Source: Pyxidicoccus parkwaysis (GTDB taxonomy: Bacteria > Myxococcota > Myxococcia > Myxococcales > Myxococcaceae). Taken from it: DNA of 64,000 bases. The stretch is from contig NZ_CP071090.1 in assembly GCF_017301735.1 (NCBI RefSeq), positions 8,360,001 to 8,424,000 on the forward strand, written 5' to 3'. Both the position numbers and the translations under genes were made by a program. The notes under the pieces are model-generated. The model was not told the origin of the DNA. It saw only the letters and a program-made list of their open reading frames with translations, and made no database searches. How positions within the stretch are numbered: the first letter of the stretch is position 1; each line of letters opens with the position of its first letter. Positions 8,937 through 16,900 of this stretch are shown here, piece after piece.

Positions 8937-9842
8937 ATGAAAGCCGTGGTGCTGAAGTCCTATGGGGACGTGGACGCGCTCGCCGTGCAGGAGATGCCCG
9001 AGCCGCAGGTGGGACCGGGCCAGGTGAAGGTGCGCGTCTCCGCCGCGAGCATCAACCCGGTGGACTGGAAGATTCGCCGGGGAGACTTCAAGGGGCGGAT
9101 GCCCATGCAGCTCCCCACCATCCTCGGCAGGGACGTGGCCGGCGAGGTCATCGAAGTGGGCCCGGGCGTGGACGCCTTCAAGCCGGGCGACAGGGTGATG
9201 GGCCTCGTGCAGGGAGGCTACGCGGAGCGAGTCGTCGCGCCCGTGGAGGCCTTCGCGAAGGTGCCCGAGTCGATGGACCTGAAGGATGCCGCCGCGTTGC
9301 CCCTCGTCGCGCTGACGGGCACGCAGCTGATGGAAGAAGCGGTGAACCCGAAACAGGGCGACACGGTGCTCATCACCGGAGCGCTGGGCGCGGTGGGGCG
9401 CGTCGCCGTCTTCGCGGCGAAGGCCCGGGGCGCGAAGGTCTGGGCCGGCGTGCGCGCCCGCCAGAAGGCGGAAGCGGAGAAGCTGGGCGTGGACGGCGTG
9501 GTCGCGCTCGATGTCGCGGACGAAGTCGCGAAGCTGCCCATGGTCGATGCCGTTGCGGACACCGTGGGCGGCAAGACGGTGGCCGGAGTGCTGGAGAAGG
9601 TGAAGCCGGGCGGCACCCTGGGCAGCGTGGTGGGCGAGCCGCCCGAGGCGAAGGGACGGCCCATCACCGTGCGCGCCATCTTCAGCCATCCGGACTCGCG
9701 CCGCCTCACGCAATTGGGGCAGAGCGCGGCGAAGGGAGACCTGGTCATCCCCGTCAGCAAGCGCTTCCCGCTGGACCAGGTGAAGGAGGCCCAGAAGCTC
9801 GCGGAGCAGGGCGGCGTGGGCAAGGTGCTGCTCACCAACTGA
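8937..9842 (+). CDS. NADP-dependent zinc-free quinone-oxidoreductase-like enzyme (MDR superfamily)
   Basis: This 301-residue protein is a medium-chain dehydrogenase/reductase: an N-terminal GroES-like domain (MKAVVLKSYGDVDALAVQEMPEPQ, ASINPVDWKIRRGDFKG, GRDVAGEVIEVGPGVDAFKPGDRV) and a Rossmann domain with TGALGAVGRVAVFAAKARGAKV. The zinc-binding Cys residues of alcohol dehydrogenases are absent, as in the QOR subgroup that reduces quinones or enones with NADPH. The start ATG 8937 follows GAGGAGG closely. It is a single-gene unit, and its stop is 40 bp from the convergent beta-helix gene. Confidence 0.9.
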   Translation: MKAVVLKSYGDVDALAVQEMPEPQVGPGQVKVRVSAASINPVDWKIRRGDFKGRMPMQLPTILGRDVAGEVIEVGPGVDAFKPGDRVMGLVQGGYAERVVAPVEAFAKVPESMDLKDAAALPLVALTGTQLMEEAVNPKQGDTVLITGALGAVGRVAVFAAKARGAKVWAGVRARQKAEAEKLGVDGVVALDVADEVAKLPMVDAVADTVGGKTVAGVLEKVKPGGTLGSVVGEPPEAKGRPITVRAIFSHPDSRRLTQLGQSAAKGDLVIPVSKRFPLDQVKEAQKLAEQGGVGKVLLTN

Positions 9843-9881
9843 ACCTGGCCCTGGAGTCCATCGCCGCCACCCGCGACGTCC

Positions 9882-10994
9882 TCACTCAATCGTGGAGTCG
9901 GTGACGGCGATGGGCGTATCCGTGTGATTCGAAATCTGGGGATACGTGACGTACCAGGACCCGCCCGTGTTGCCCTTGATGACCGAGCGGTCGATGCGGA
10001 TGTCGCCCGAGTGGTCATTGCTGACGAAGAAGATGGCGCTGCCGTGGGCGTTGACCTCGTTGTGCTCGATGCGAGTGCCGCAGAGGGACAGCGTCATCTT
10101 GTTGCCGTCGTTGTAGATGGCTCCGCCGCTGCCGCCGCCCGGGGTGCCTGGCTGCGCGGGATTCGCGCCGTTGCCGATGGCCCTGTTGTACGAGAACAGG
10201 CTGTTGATGACGGTCCACGACACGCCGATGCTGCTGATGCCGCCGCCGTTGGAGCAGGCGCCGCCATAGCCCTGCTTGCCGCCGAAGGTCGTGTTCACCA
10301 CGTAGACGGGCCGCCCCTCGTACTGGCTGAACACCCGAAGGGCGCTGCCTCCGACGTCGGGCCCGACATCGGCGCAGACGTTGTTGAAGAAGCGGGAGTT
10401 GATGACCTTCACGCGCCCGCCGCGAACCCAGACCGCCCCACCGCCGTCGAACTCCGTCTCGCTCTTGGAGCTGGCGTCCACGAACGTCAGGTTCTGCAGC
10501 GTCAGCCGGGGATGGTCCTGGTTGTCGCAGTGAGAGGTCGTCCACACCTGCGCCTTGTCGCAGGTGTTCATGTAGAGGATGCGGTGCTTGCCCGCACCGC
10601 TGAGCGTCACCAGGCCCTTGCCGTCGATGACGATGTCCGGCCCCTTGTCGTTGAAGACCTTCGCCGTCCTGTCGAGGGTGATGGTGACCGGCTCCGGTCC
10701 GCAGTCGAAGGTGATGACGCCACCCTTGGCGACGGCCTCGACGAAGGCACTGCTGGTGCAGCTCGCCGGAGTGCCCGCGCCGACGACGGTGGTGGGCTTG
10801 GAGACGTCGGCGAGGCCCGCCTCGGCCGGCACGCTGCACGTGGCCTCCGCGTTGGGATTACCGGCGGGCGGACCGTCCTTGGGGTTGGTCAGCGGGTTGG
10901 GCACGTCCACGCTGTCGTCCGAGCAGGCCGCGCCACAAGCGAGGACCAGCACCGTGGCGAGTGCGGGCAAGCGATGAAGTCTCCAGGGGTGCAT
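9882..10994 (-). CDS. Right-handed beta-helix lipoprotein
   Basis: The 370-residue protein opens with a lipoprotein signal (ALATVLVLACGAAC; C20 most likely lipidated, C24 possible) and a Pro/Asn-rich linker. The body has the strand-turn pattern of parallel beta-helix proteins resembling polymorphic outer membrane or pectate-lyase-like folds: VTLSGAGKHRILYMNT, RLTLQNLTFVDASS, GGAVWVRGGRVKVINSRFFNN, GGAIYNDGNKMTLSLCGTRIEHNEV and SGDIRIDRSVIKGNTGG. Such surface proteins bind or cleave polysaccharides, but no catalytic residues can be assigned. Several scattered Cys may form disulfides. It is likely a single-gene unit. Confidence 0.85.
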   Translation of the reverse strand: MHPWRLHRLPALATVLVLACGAACSDDSVDVPNPLTNPKDGPPAGNPNAEATCSVPAEAGLADVSKPTTVVGAGTPASCTSSAFVEAVAKGGVITFDCGPEPVTITLDRTAKVFNDKGPDIVIDGKGLVTLSGAGKHRILYMNTCDKAQVWTTSHCDNQDHPRLTLQNLTFVDASSKSETEFDGGGAVWVRGGRVKVINSRFFNNVCADVGPDVGGSALRVFSQYEGRPVYVVNTTFGGKQGYGGACSNGGGISSIGVSWTVINSLFSYNRAIGNGANPAQPGTPGGGSGGAIYNDGNKMTLSLCGTRIEHNEVNAHGSAIFFVSNDHSGDIRIDRSVIKGNTGGSWYVTYPQISNHTDTPIAVTDSTIE

Positions 10995-11060
10995 GGGCTC
11001 TCTCCGGGATGAGGCGGATGCGCCACATCATCATCCACATCACCGGCTCATTCCATGAGG

Positions 11061-11260
11061 CGTGCGCTCGCACCGGCGGCCGTCCGAGCCCGACACAGCG
11101 CCTCCAGACGCCCGCCGAGCCGGGCGTTCGAGCCATCAGAGGTCCGAGCCCGGCACAGCGCCTTCATGCGCTCACCGCGCCGGGCGCTCGGGCCAGCAGG
11201 CGCCGCAGCCCGGCGCGGCGCCTCCAGGCGCTCACCACGCGTGACGGTCGAGCCAGCTCC
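11061..11260. repeat. 60-bp tandem repeat overlapping the 3' end of the dehalogenase-like gene
   Basis: Three 60-bp units run at 11061-11120, 11121-11180 and 11181-11240, and a partial fourth unit falls inside the 3' coding end of the neighbouring gene. Shared landmarks are the block around GAGCCCGGCACAGCGCCT, the following GCGCTCACCGCGC, and the unit junction CGGGCG(T/C)TCG(A/G)GCCA. Units two and three look about 80 percent identical by eye; unit one is more diverged. The array fills nearly all the space between the two minus-strand genes. Confidence 0.85.
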
Positions 11261-12176
11261 GGACGGCGCGAGAAATCTCCTCCGGCGCGTCCTCGGGCGC
11301 ATGGTGCCCCGCGCGACCGAGCGGGACGACTTCGAGCGCCGGCAACGCGCCGCGCGCCCACTCGACAATCTTCGGCGCGCTGAGCCCGGTGTCTCCGAAG
11401 GTCAGCAGCAGCGCCGGCTTCGCGGAGGGGCTCGCGAGCCACGCGTCGTAGCGCTCGATGACCGCGGCGACGTCGGCGGGCGCGCCATCAATCGGAATCT
11501 CACGAGGCCACTGCAGCACCGGGCGCCGCGACGCCGCATCGGGGTACGGGGCGTAGTACACGGCGCGGTCGCTCTCCGCGAGGCCGTGCTGGACGCCGTT
11601 CGCGAGCGACCGCGCGAGGAACTCGTTTTGTTCGAGCACGAGCGTCTCCCCCACTCCCGGCGTACGCAGGGCGCGGAAGAACTGCTCGCCCTGCGGTGGC
11701 CAGTCGCTCCAGTGCATCGGCCGGAGGAAGGTCTCGAACACGACCACGCCGCGCACGCGGTCCGGGTGCCGCCGTGCCCAGTCCAGCGCGAGCACCCCAC
11801 CCCAGTCGTAGGCGACCAGCACGACGTCGCGCAGGCCGAGCGCGTCGAACCACGCATCGAGGTACCGGACGTGGTCCTCGAAGCGGTAGGGCACGTCGGG
11901 CTTGCCCGAGTCCCCCATCCCGATGAGGTCCGGCGCGAGGCACCGGCCCCGGTCGGCGAGCCGGGGAATCACGTTGCGCCACACGTACGACGACGTGGGG
12001 TTGCCGTGCAGGAACACGATGGGCGAGCCGGTGCCGGCCTCGCGGTACGAGATGTGCGAGTCGAGGACCTGGATTCGATGCGTCGAGGACATGGGAGTGC
12101 TCCGCGAAGACAGAGGAGTAGCGGCGTGGCACGCGACGAGCGCGCCCGCGACGATGCAGCCGAGCAATCTGTGCAT
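11232..12176 (-). CDS. Haloalkane-dehalogenase-like alpha/beta hydrolase, predicted lipoprotein
   Basis: The 314-residue product reads as an alpha/beta hydrolase of the haloalkane dehalogenase/epoxide hydrolase group: FLHGNPTSSYVWRNVIP (oxyanion region), the nucleophile elbow VAYDWGGVLAL with Asp124 rather than Ser, and a late GHHAPEDAPEEI supplying the His. ATG 12176 gives MHRLLGCIVAGALVAC, a convincing lipobox ending at C16; ATG 12092 (MSSTHRIQVLD) has the better-spaced GGAG and would give a cytoplasmic 286-residue form. The gene is divergent from a LysR regulator 67 bp away, the usual layout for a controlled catabolic enzyme. Its 3' end is caught in a 60-bp tandem repeat. Confidence 0.85.
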   Translation of the reverse strand: MHRLLGCIVAGALVACHAATPLSSRSTPMSSTHRIQVLDSHISYREAGTGSPIVFLHGNPTSSYVWRNVIPRLADRGRCLAPDLIGMGDSGKPDVPYRFEDHVRYLDAWFDALGLRDVVLVAYDWGGVLALDWARRHPDRVRGVVVFETFLRPMHWSDWPPQGEQFFRALRTPGVGETLVLEQNEFLARSLANGVQHGLAESDRAVYYAPYPDAASRRPVLQWPREIPIDGAPADVAAVIERYDAWLASPSAKPALLLTFGDTGLSAPKIVEWARGALPALEVVPLGRAGHHAPEDAPEEISRAVRSWLDRHAW

Positions 12177-12220
12177 GCACGCAATATGGGCCCCGGGACT
12201 CCTCCCTGGTAGTGATGGTT

Positions 12221-12239
12221 CGTGAGCAGTAACCTCACG
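12221..12239. promoter_or_regulatory. Candidate LysR operator in divergent promoter
   Basis: CGTGAG (12221-12226) and CTCACG (12234-12239) form a perfect 6-bp inverted repeat with a 7-nt spacer, and a third GTGAG overlaps the LysR start at 12244. The position between the divergent dehalogenase-like and LysR genes is where a LysR autoregulatory site is expected. Confidence 0.5.
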
Positions 12240-12243
12240 CACC

Positions 12244-13164
12244 GTGAGCACTTCGATTGCGGCCCTGGACCTCAACCTCCTGCTGATGCTCCACACCGTC
12301 CTCTCCGAGCGCAGCGTGGCGCGCGCGGCCGAGCGGCTCCACGTCACGCCGTCCGCCATCAGCAACGGCCTCGCGCGGCTCCGCTCCGCGCTGGGGGACC
12401 CGCTCGTGACGCGCAATGGCCGGGGCATCGTCCCCACGCCTCGCGCACTCGCGCTCGCACCCGCCATCGCGCGCGGCCTGCGGGAGTTGGAGCTCGCCAT
12501 CCACGAGGCGCCCTTCGAGCCGGCGAAATGCACGCGCACCTTCACGCTCGCCGTCGCGGACGCGGGGCAGGTCACCTGGGTGCCGGGAATCGCCGCGCGG
12601 ATGGCCGCCGAGATGCCGAACGCGCGCCTCTCCGTGGTGGGCATCGCCTCGCTCGTGGCGCTCGGAGACCTGGGCTCGTCCCAAATCGACCTGCACCTCG
12701 GCGTCGCCACGCGGGGCGCGGGCCTGCACGTCGAGCCGCTGCTGGACGAGCGTACCGTCCTCGTCGCTCGCGAGGGCCACCCCGCGCTGGGCAAGCGCCT
12801 GTCCAGGCGCGAGCTCGGCGCGCTCCGGCACGTCGGCGTGGAAATGGTGCCGGGAAAGGGCTTCCGGGACCTCGTCGGTGCCGCGTACGCACGCGCGGAC
12901 ATCCCTCGCGAGGTGGTCATGACGGTGCCCTCGTTCACCGCCGCCGCGGCAATCACAGCCGAGACGGACTACGTCGCGACGCTGCCGGAGTCGCTCGTCG
13001 CCATGCGCGGCACGCGCCTGGGCGTGCGCGCCATCAACGCACCGCTCCCCGCGCACACCGTGAAGCTCGCACTGTGCTGGCATGAGCGGACCCATGCCGA
13101 CCCCGCGGCGCAGTGCTTTCGCGGGCTCGTCCGGCGCGCGGTCCTGGCAACCCGGCAGGCCTGA
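12244..13164 (+). CDS. LysR-family transcriptional regulator
   Basis: The 306-residue length is normal for LysR. The N-terminal winged HTH covers residues ~8-67 (LDLNLLLMLHTVLSERSVARAAERLHVTPSAISNGLARLRSALGDPL, written here only as a landmark for the helix-turn-helix), and the rest is a periplasmic-binding-like effector domain ending in a helix. The opening DLNLL and LGDPLVTRNGRG resemble the NodD/LinR-like subgroup. The start is GTG 12244, overlapped by a possible operator half-site. Divergence from the dehalogenase-like gene suggests it controls that gene and itself. The effector is unknown. Confidence 0.92.
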   Translation: MSTSIAALDLNLLLMLHTVLSERSVARAAERLHVTPSAISNGLARLRSALGDPLVTRNGRGIVPTPRALALAPAIARGLRELELAIHEAPFEPAKCTRTFTLAVADAGQVTWVPGIAARMAAEMPNARLSVVGIASLVALGDLGSSQIDLHLGVATRGAGLHVEPLLDERTVLVAREGHPALGKRLSRRELGALRHVGVEMVPGKGFRDLVGAAYARADIPREVVMTVPSFTAAAAITAETDYVATLPESLVAMRGTRLGVRAINAPLPAHTVKLALCWHERTHADPAAQCFRGLVRRAVLATRQA

Positions 13165-13204
13165 AAGCCAGTCGGCCGTACCTCCGGCGAGTGTGAGGCA
13201 CGCA

Positions 13205-13231
13205 CCGGCCGTGCAAGCAAAGCACGGCCGG
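13205..13231. terminator. Bidirectional hairpin between LysR and Cys-rich lipoprotein genes
   Basis: CCGGCCGTGC (13205-13214) pairs perfectly with GCACGGCCGG (13222-13231) over a 7-nt loop, lying between two convergent genes. No T-run follows on either strand. Confidence 0.7.
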
Positions 13232-13263
13232 CGCGCTCCAAAGACAGACGCTACGTCACGCCA

Positions 13264-13680
13264 CTAGCAGCCGCACTTCGTGCGCTGAAAGTCCTGGAGG
13301 ACAAGCCACTCCGTGCAGGACTGCCCCTGGGGGTTGAAGCACACGCGGAACTTCTGGACCGACTGGAAGGTCGCACCCAGCGGGATGTTCTGGCACGGGC
13401 CTTCCGTGCAGTCCCGACGGAAGCAGGGGCTGAGCCCGTACTCGGGATCGCACGTGGTGTCGCCACAAGCCGTGTTGGCGGACCAGGCATTACAGGAGGC
13501 ATACCCGGCGGCCACGCACTGATTGTAGTTGTCCGCCTGGCACGCATCCGCGAGCCCCTGCAGCAGCTCCGCCTGCTCCACCGCCTGGGCGCCCTCATCC
13601 GAAATCTGCCCGTCCACGGGACCACAACCCACAAACAGGGCCACCGCAACCGCGCCCACCAACATTCCGAGCTGCCGCAT
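13264..13680 (-). CDS. Cys-rich secreted lipoprotein
   Basis: The 138-residue product starts at ATG 13680 (GAGGTGA upstream) with a lipoprotein signal, MRQLGMLVGAVAVALFVGC, lipidated at C19. The mature part has twelve further Cys in short spacings (for example QCVAAGYASC, ACGDTTC, CFRRDCTEGPC and the terminal CGC), implying several disulfides and a compact extracytoplasmic domain. I recognise it only as the type of small Cys-rich lipoprotein frequent in myxobacteria; two other small lipoprotein genes in the window (33261 and 33674) look similar in style but are not clearly homologous. Function unknown. Confidence 0.75.
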   Translation of the reverse strand: MRQLGMLVGAVAVALFVGCGPVDGQISDEGAQAVEQAELLQGLADACQADNYNQCVAAGYASCNAWSANTACGDTTCDPEYGLSPCFRRDCTEGPCQNIPLGATFQSVQKFRVCFNPQGQSCTEWLVLQDFQRTKCGC

Positions 13681-13989
13681 ACGTGTCACCTCGAGGCTCC
13701 CGCCGCCAGGAGCCAGGTCAGCCCGCACCCACCCAAGGGGAGGCTGTCGTTGTCATGTCTGGGAATGCGGCCTGCCTTTGACGGGCAGGTCCAGGCCTTC
13801 AACCTCGCATGACCATCAATTGACTGACAATGGATAGTTTCCAGGCGCAAGCATCTCGCGCCTGAGAAAGGAATCAGACTGGATCAATCCGCCAATGCGA
13901 AACTGAATGGCACCTGCAAGGCATTTCTTCGATGCTCCCGCACCTCCCAAGTCTGGGTATGGGAGGTGCGGGGCCGGACAGCGGGGCGG
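13681..13989. other. Intergenic region with hairpin
   Basis: About 310 bp upstream of the Cys-rich lipoprotein gene and downstream of the G8 protein gene. It holds the lipoprotein promoter, somewhere in the more AT-rich part around 13800-13920, and the hairpin at 13937-13972. No ORF here looks real. Confidence 0.5.
13937..13972 (-). terminator. Terminator-like hairpin after the G8-domain gene
   Basis: CCCGCACCTCCCA (13937-13949) and TGGGAGGTGCGGG (13960-13972) form a perfect 13-bp stem with a 10-nt loop, just past the stop codon at 13990 on the minus strand. No T-tract is seen. Confidence 0.7.
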
Positions 13990-16900
13990 CTACAGCCCTG
14001 GCCCGCGAATCCAATCGATGTCGAACTGGATGCCCACGCCCGACACCGGATCAAGCCGGAGGTCGGTGATGGTGCCAGTCCAATCCGCCAGCCCCGTCAT
14101 GTCGAAGGTGAGCGTCTGGTAAGCGCCGTTGCCGGTGTACGCCGCGCCGGCCACGCGCGTGCCGGAGAAGCCGGGCTGCGTGCCGGTGGCGAAGAAGAGC
14201 TCGACGCCGGTGGACTGGGAGGCCCGCATCCGGACCTGGATTCGGGGCACGCGGCTGGCGCTGAAGTTGTAATCGCTGTTCACCACCTGCGCGTCGCCGT
14301 TGTTGCTGGCGGTGCCCGTCAGCACGCCGTTGGCCACCGCCTGGCCGGTGATGTTGCCGAAGCCGGTCCAGCCCTCGAAGCCTCCGGGCGTGGCGAACTC
14401 CGCGCCCAGGTCCGCGGCGTCGAAGGGGTGCCTCGAGGCGGCAATCTCCACGGAGTCCGTCAGCTGGTCCCCGTCCGTGTCGAGCGGCGGCACCGCGAAG
14501 TTCGTGCTCCAGGAGATGACGAAGGCCTGGCTCTTGCCGGTGGCCACCGCCTTGATGTGGAGGTCACCGCCCGGCTGCACGTAGTAGCCCGAGGTGGCCG
14601 AGGCACGCAGGCTGGCCAGCGACGTGTAGGCGGGGAAGCTGCCCTGGCTCGACGCGAGTGAGATGCCTCCCAGCTTCCCGAAGTCCTTGAAGTGGGCCAC
14701 GTAGCTGTCGCCCGCGGCGGCGTCCTCCATGTTCATGACCACCCGCTTCACGGCGGGGAGGGACTCGTAGGCATAGGTGTATTCGAAACCCTCGTTAACG
14801 ATGAACGGGAGCTGGTGCCACTCGTGGTAGCCGGCGTTGTCGATGTAGAAGACCGGGACGGTGGGCGTGCCCGCCTTCTCGCGCGTGCAGGTGATGTTGG
14901 GCGTCTGTTCGAAGGGCACGTCGTAGGTCAGCCGCGACAGGACGAAGCGGTGGTCGCTCCGGTACGCGCGCGTCCAGTTGGGCGGCTGGTACTCGTCACC
15001 CACCCGCATGAACGGATGGTTGGAGATGATGGACGTGTTGGGCTTGCCGCCGATGCCGCCGGTGACGTCGCGGAGCACGATGGACCAGTAGCGCGGGTGC
15101 CCGGGGTGGTTGGCGTGCGTGCCCGGCACCGGGCGGATGTCGTAGTCCTCCAGGACGGTGCGCGGCGGGCTCGCGGGAGACATCGTGTTGCCGGTGAAGT
15201 TGTGGTTCGGGTGTTTGATGGCCGCGCCCGTGTTGATGAGGAAGTTGGCGTTGGCGGCGTCCCACCCGATGAAGTGCGAGTCCCGCACCTGGCCCGCGCC
15301 GTCGTACACGCGGTAGGCGTAGTGGGTGCCGCCGGCGAGCCCCTCGCCGGAGTTGGCCACGAACACGCTCTGGTCGACGATGCTGTAGCTGGCCATCATG
15401 GTGCCGACCGTGTTCTCGACGAGCACGTTGTTGCGGAAGATGAGGTTGTCGGACGGGCCACCGGCACCGATGCCCGTGTAGAGGGCCAGGTCATTCGCGT
15501 ACCACGTGCTGTTCTCGATGAGGTGCGTGGCGGTGTCGGACCAGCCCAGGTTCGGCAGGAGCGAGTGGTTGGCATCCAGCCCGTCGAAGATGTCGAACCC
15601 GTTCATGGTGCTGTGGGCGCTGTTCCCCTTGAAGGAAATCATCGGGAGCGTGTTGGGCCGCATCGACGAGAAGCGCGGGTCGGTGGCGGACAGGCCCATG
15701 GGACGGTCGGGGAGCGCGAACCAGAAGCCGGTGCCCTCGGTGCCCGCCGCCACGTTGTCCTCGAACGTGTTCTGCGGGTTGGTAATCCAGTAGCTGGAGG
15801 GCGTGCGGTTCTGGACCTGGTCGAGCTGGTTGTCGGACGGCGTGACTTCCTCGCCCGGCGCGGGGCGCTTCGTGAGCAGCGTCACGTTCTTCTTGATGAC
15901 GTTGAAGCGCTCGCTGCCATCCTCCAGGAACACGCCGTGGCCGATGTGGTCATAGAAGAAGTTGTTCTCGACCAGCGTGCTCTCCGTGCCGTGGATGGTG
16001 ATGGCGCGGTTGTAGGACTGGTGGATGCTGGAGCTCCGGAAGTACTGGCCCGCGCCCGCGCTGCCCAGCATGTGCCAGTGGAACGGATAGCGGCCCAGGC
16101 GCGCCTTCTGGCCCATGTTGTAGAGCTCGACGCCGCTGACGTACGCCGTCGAGTTGTCCATCATCATGATGTGCCCGCCGTACCCGCCCGAGGACGCGGA
16201 GGCCGCATCGCCCTGCACCCGGATGTTGTGCGTGAGCAACCCCACCTGGGCGCGCAGGTCCGCCGTCCACGTGCGCGAGCCGTCGCTGTACGTCTTCACC
16301 ACGCCGGTGTGCGAGTACGTCAGCGGACTCGAAAGCGTGACGCTCGTGTTGCCCGGGAGAACGGAGCTGATGGTGCGCTTCTCGGCCTCGTTCCAGTTCA
16401 GGTGGCTGGAGACGACGACGAGCGTGTCACCCGGCAGCCAGTCCACGGGCTCCTTGAGGACGAGCGTGGAGCTGCCCGCGCCCACGTTCGCCCCGAGCTG
16501 CGTCCAGCTCACACGCTCCAGGCCGTGGAGGTGGATGGTGCCGGTGCCCATGGCACCGATGAACTTGTTGCCCATCCCCATGACGTCCGCGTCGGCGGGG
16601 GTGGCGTTGAGGGTGAAGACGGCGGAGCCCGGGTACGGCGTCCGCTCCTGGCCCACCTCCAGCCGGGAACCGCTGCCCATCACCATGATGTACTTGGTGG
16701 TGACGGCCACGTTCCGGTTCTGCACGCCGAGCAGCTCGCCGCTCACGGTGATGCTCCTCGGAGTGAGCGTCCCCTGAAGGCAGACAGCGCTGCCGGCGAT
16801 GACGGTGGCATCGTCGCCCGTGCCGGGCACCGCGCCGCCCCAGACGTACGGGTCCTGCCAGTCGTGGAGCATCTCCATCCGGAGGTCATCCACCAGCCCC

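Noticed and set aside
11061-11240. 60-bp repeats as a CRISPR array
   Set aside because: Units are directly adjacent, diverged and lack spacers; no cas genes are present.
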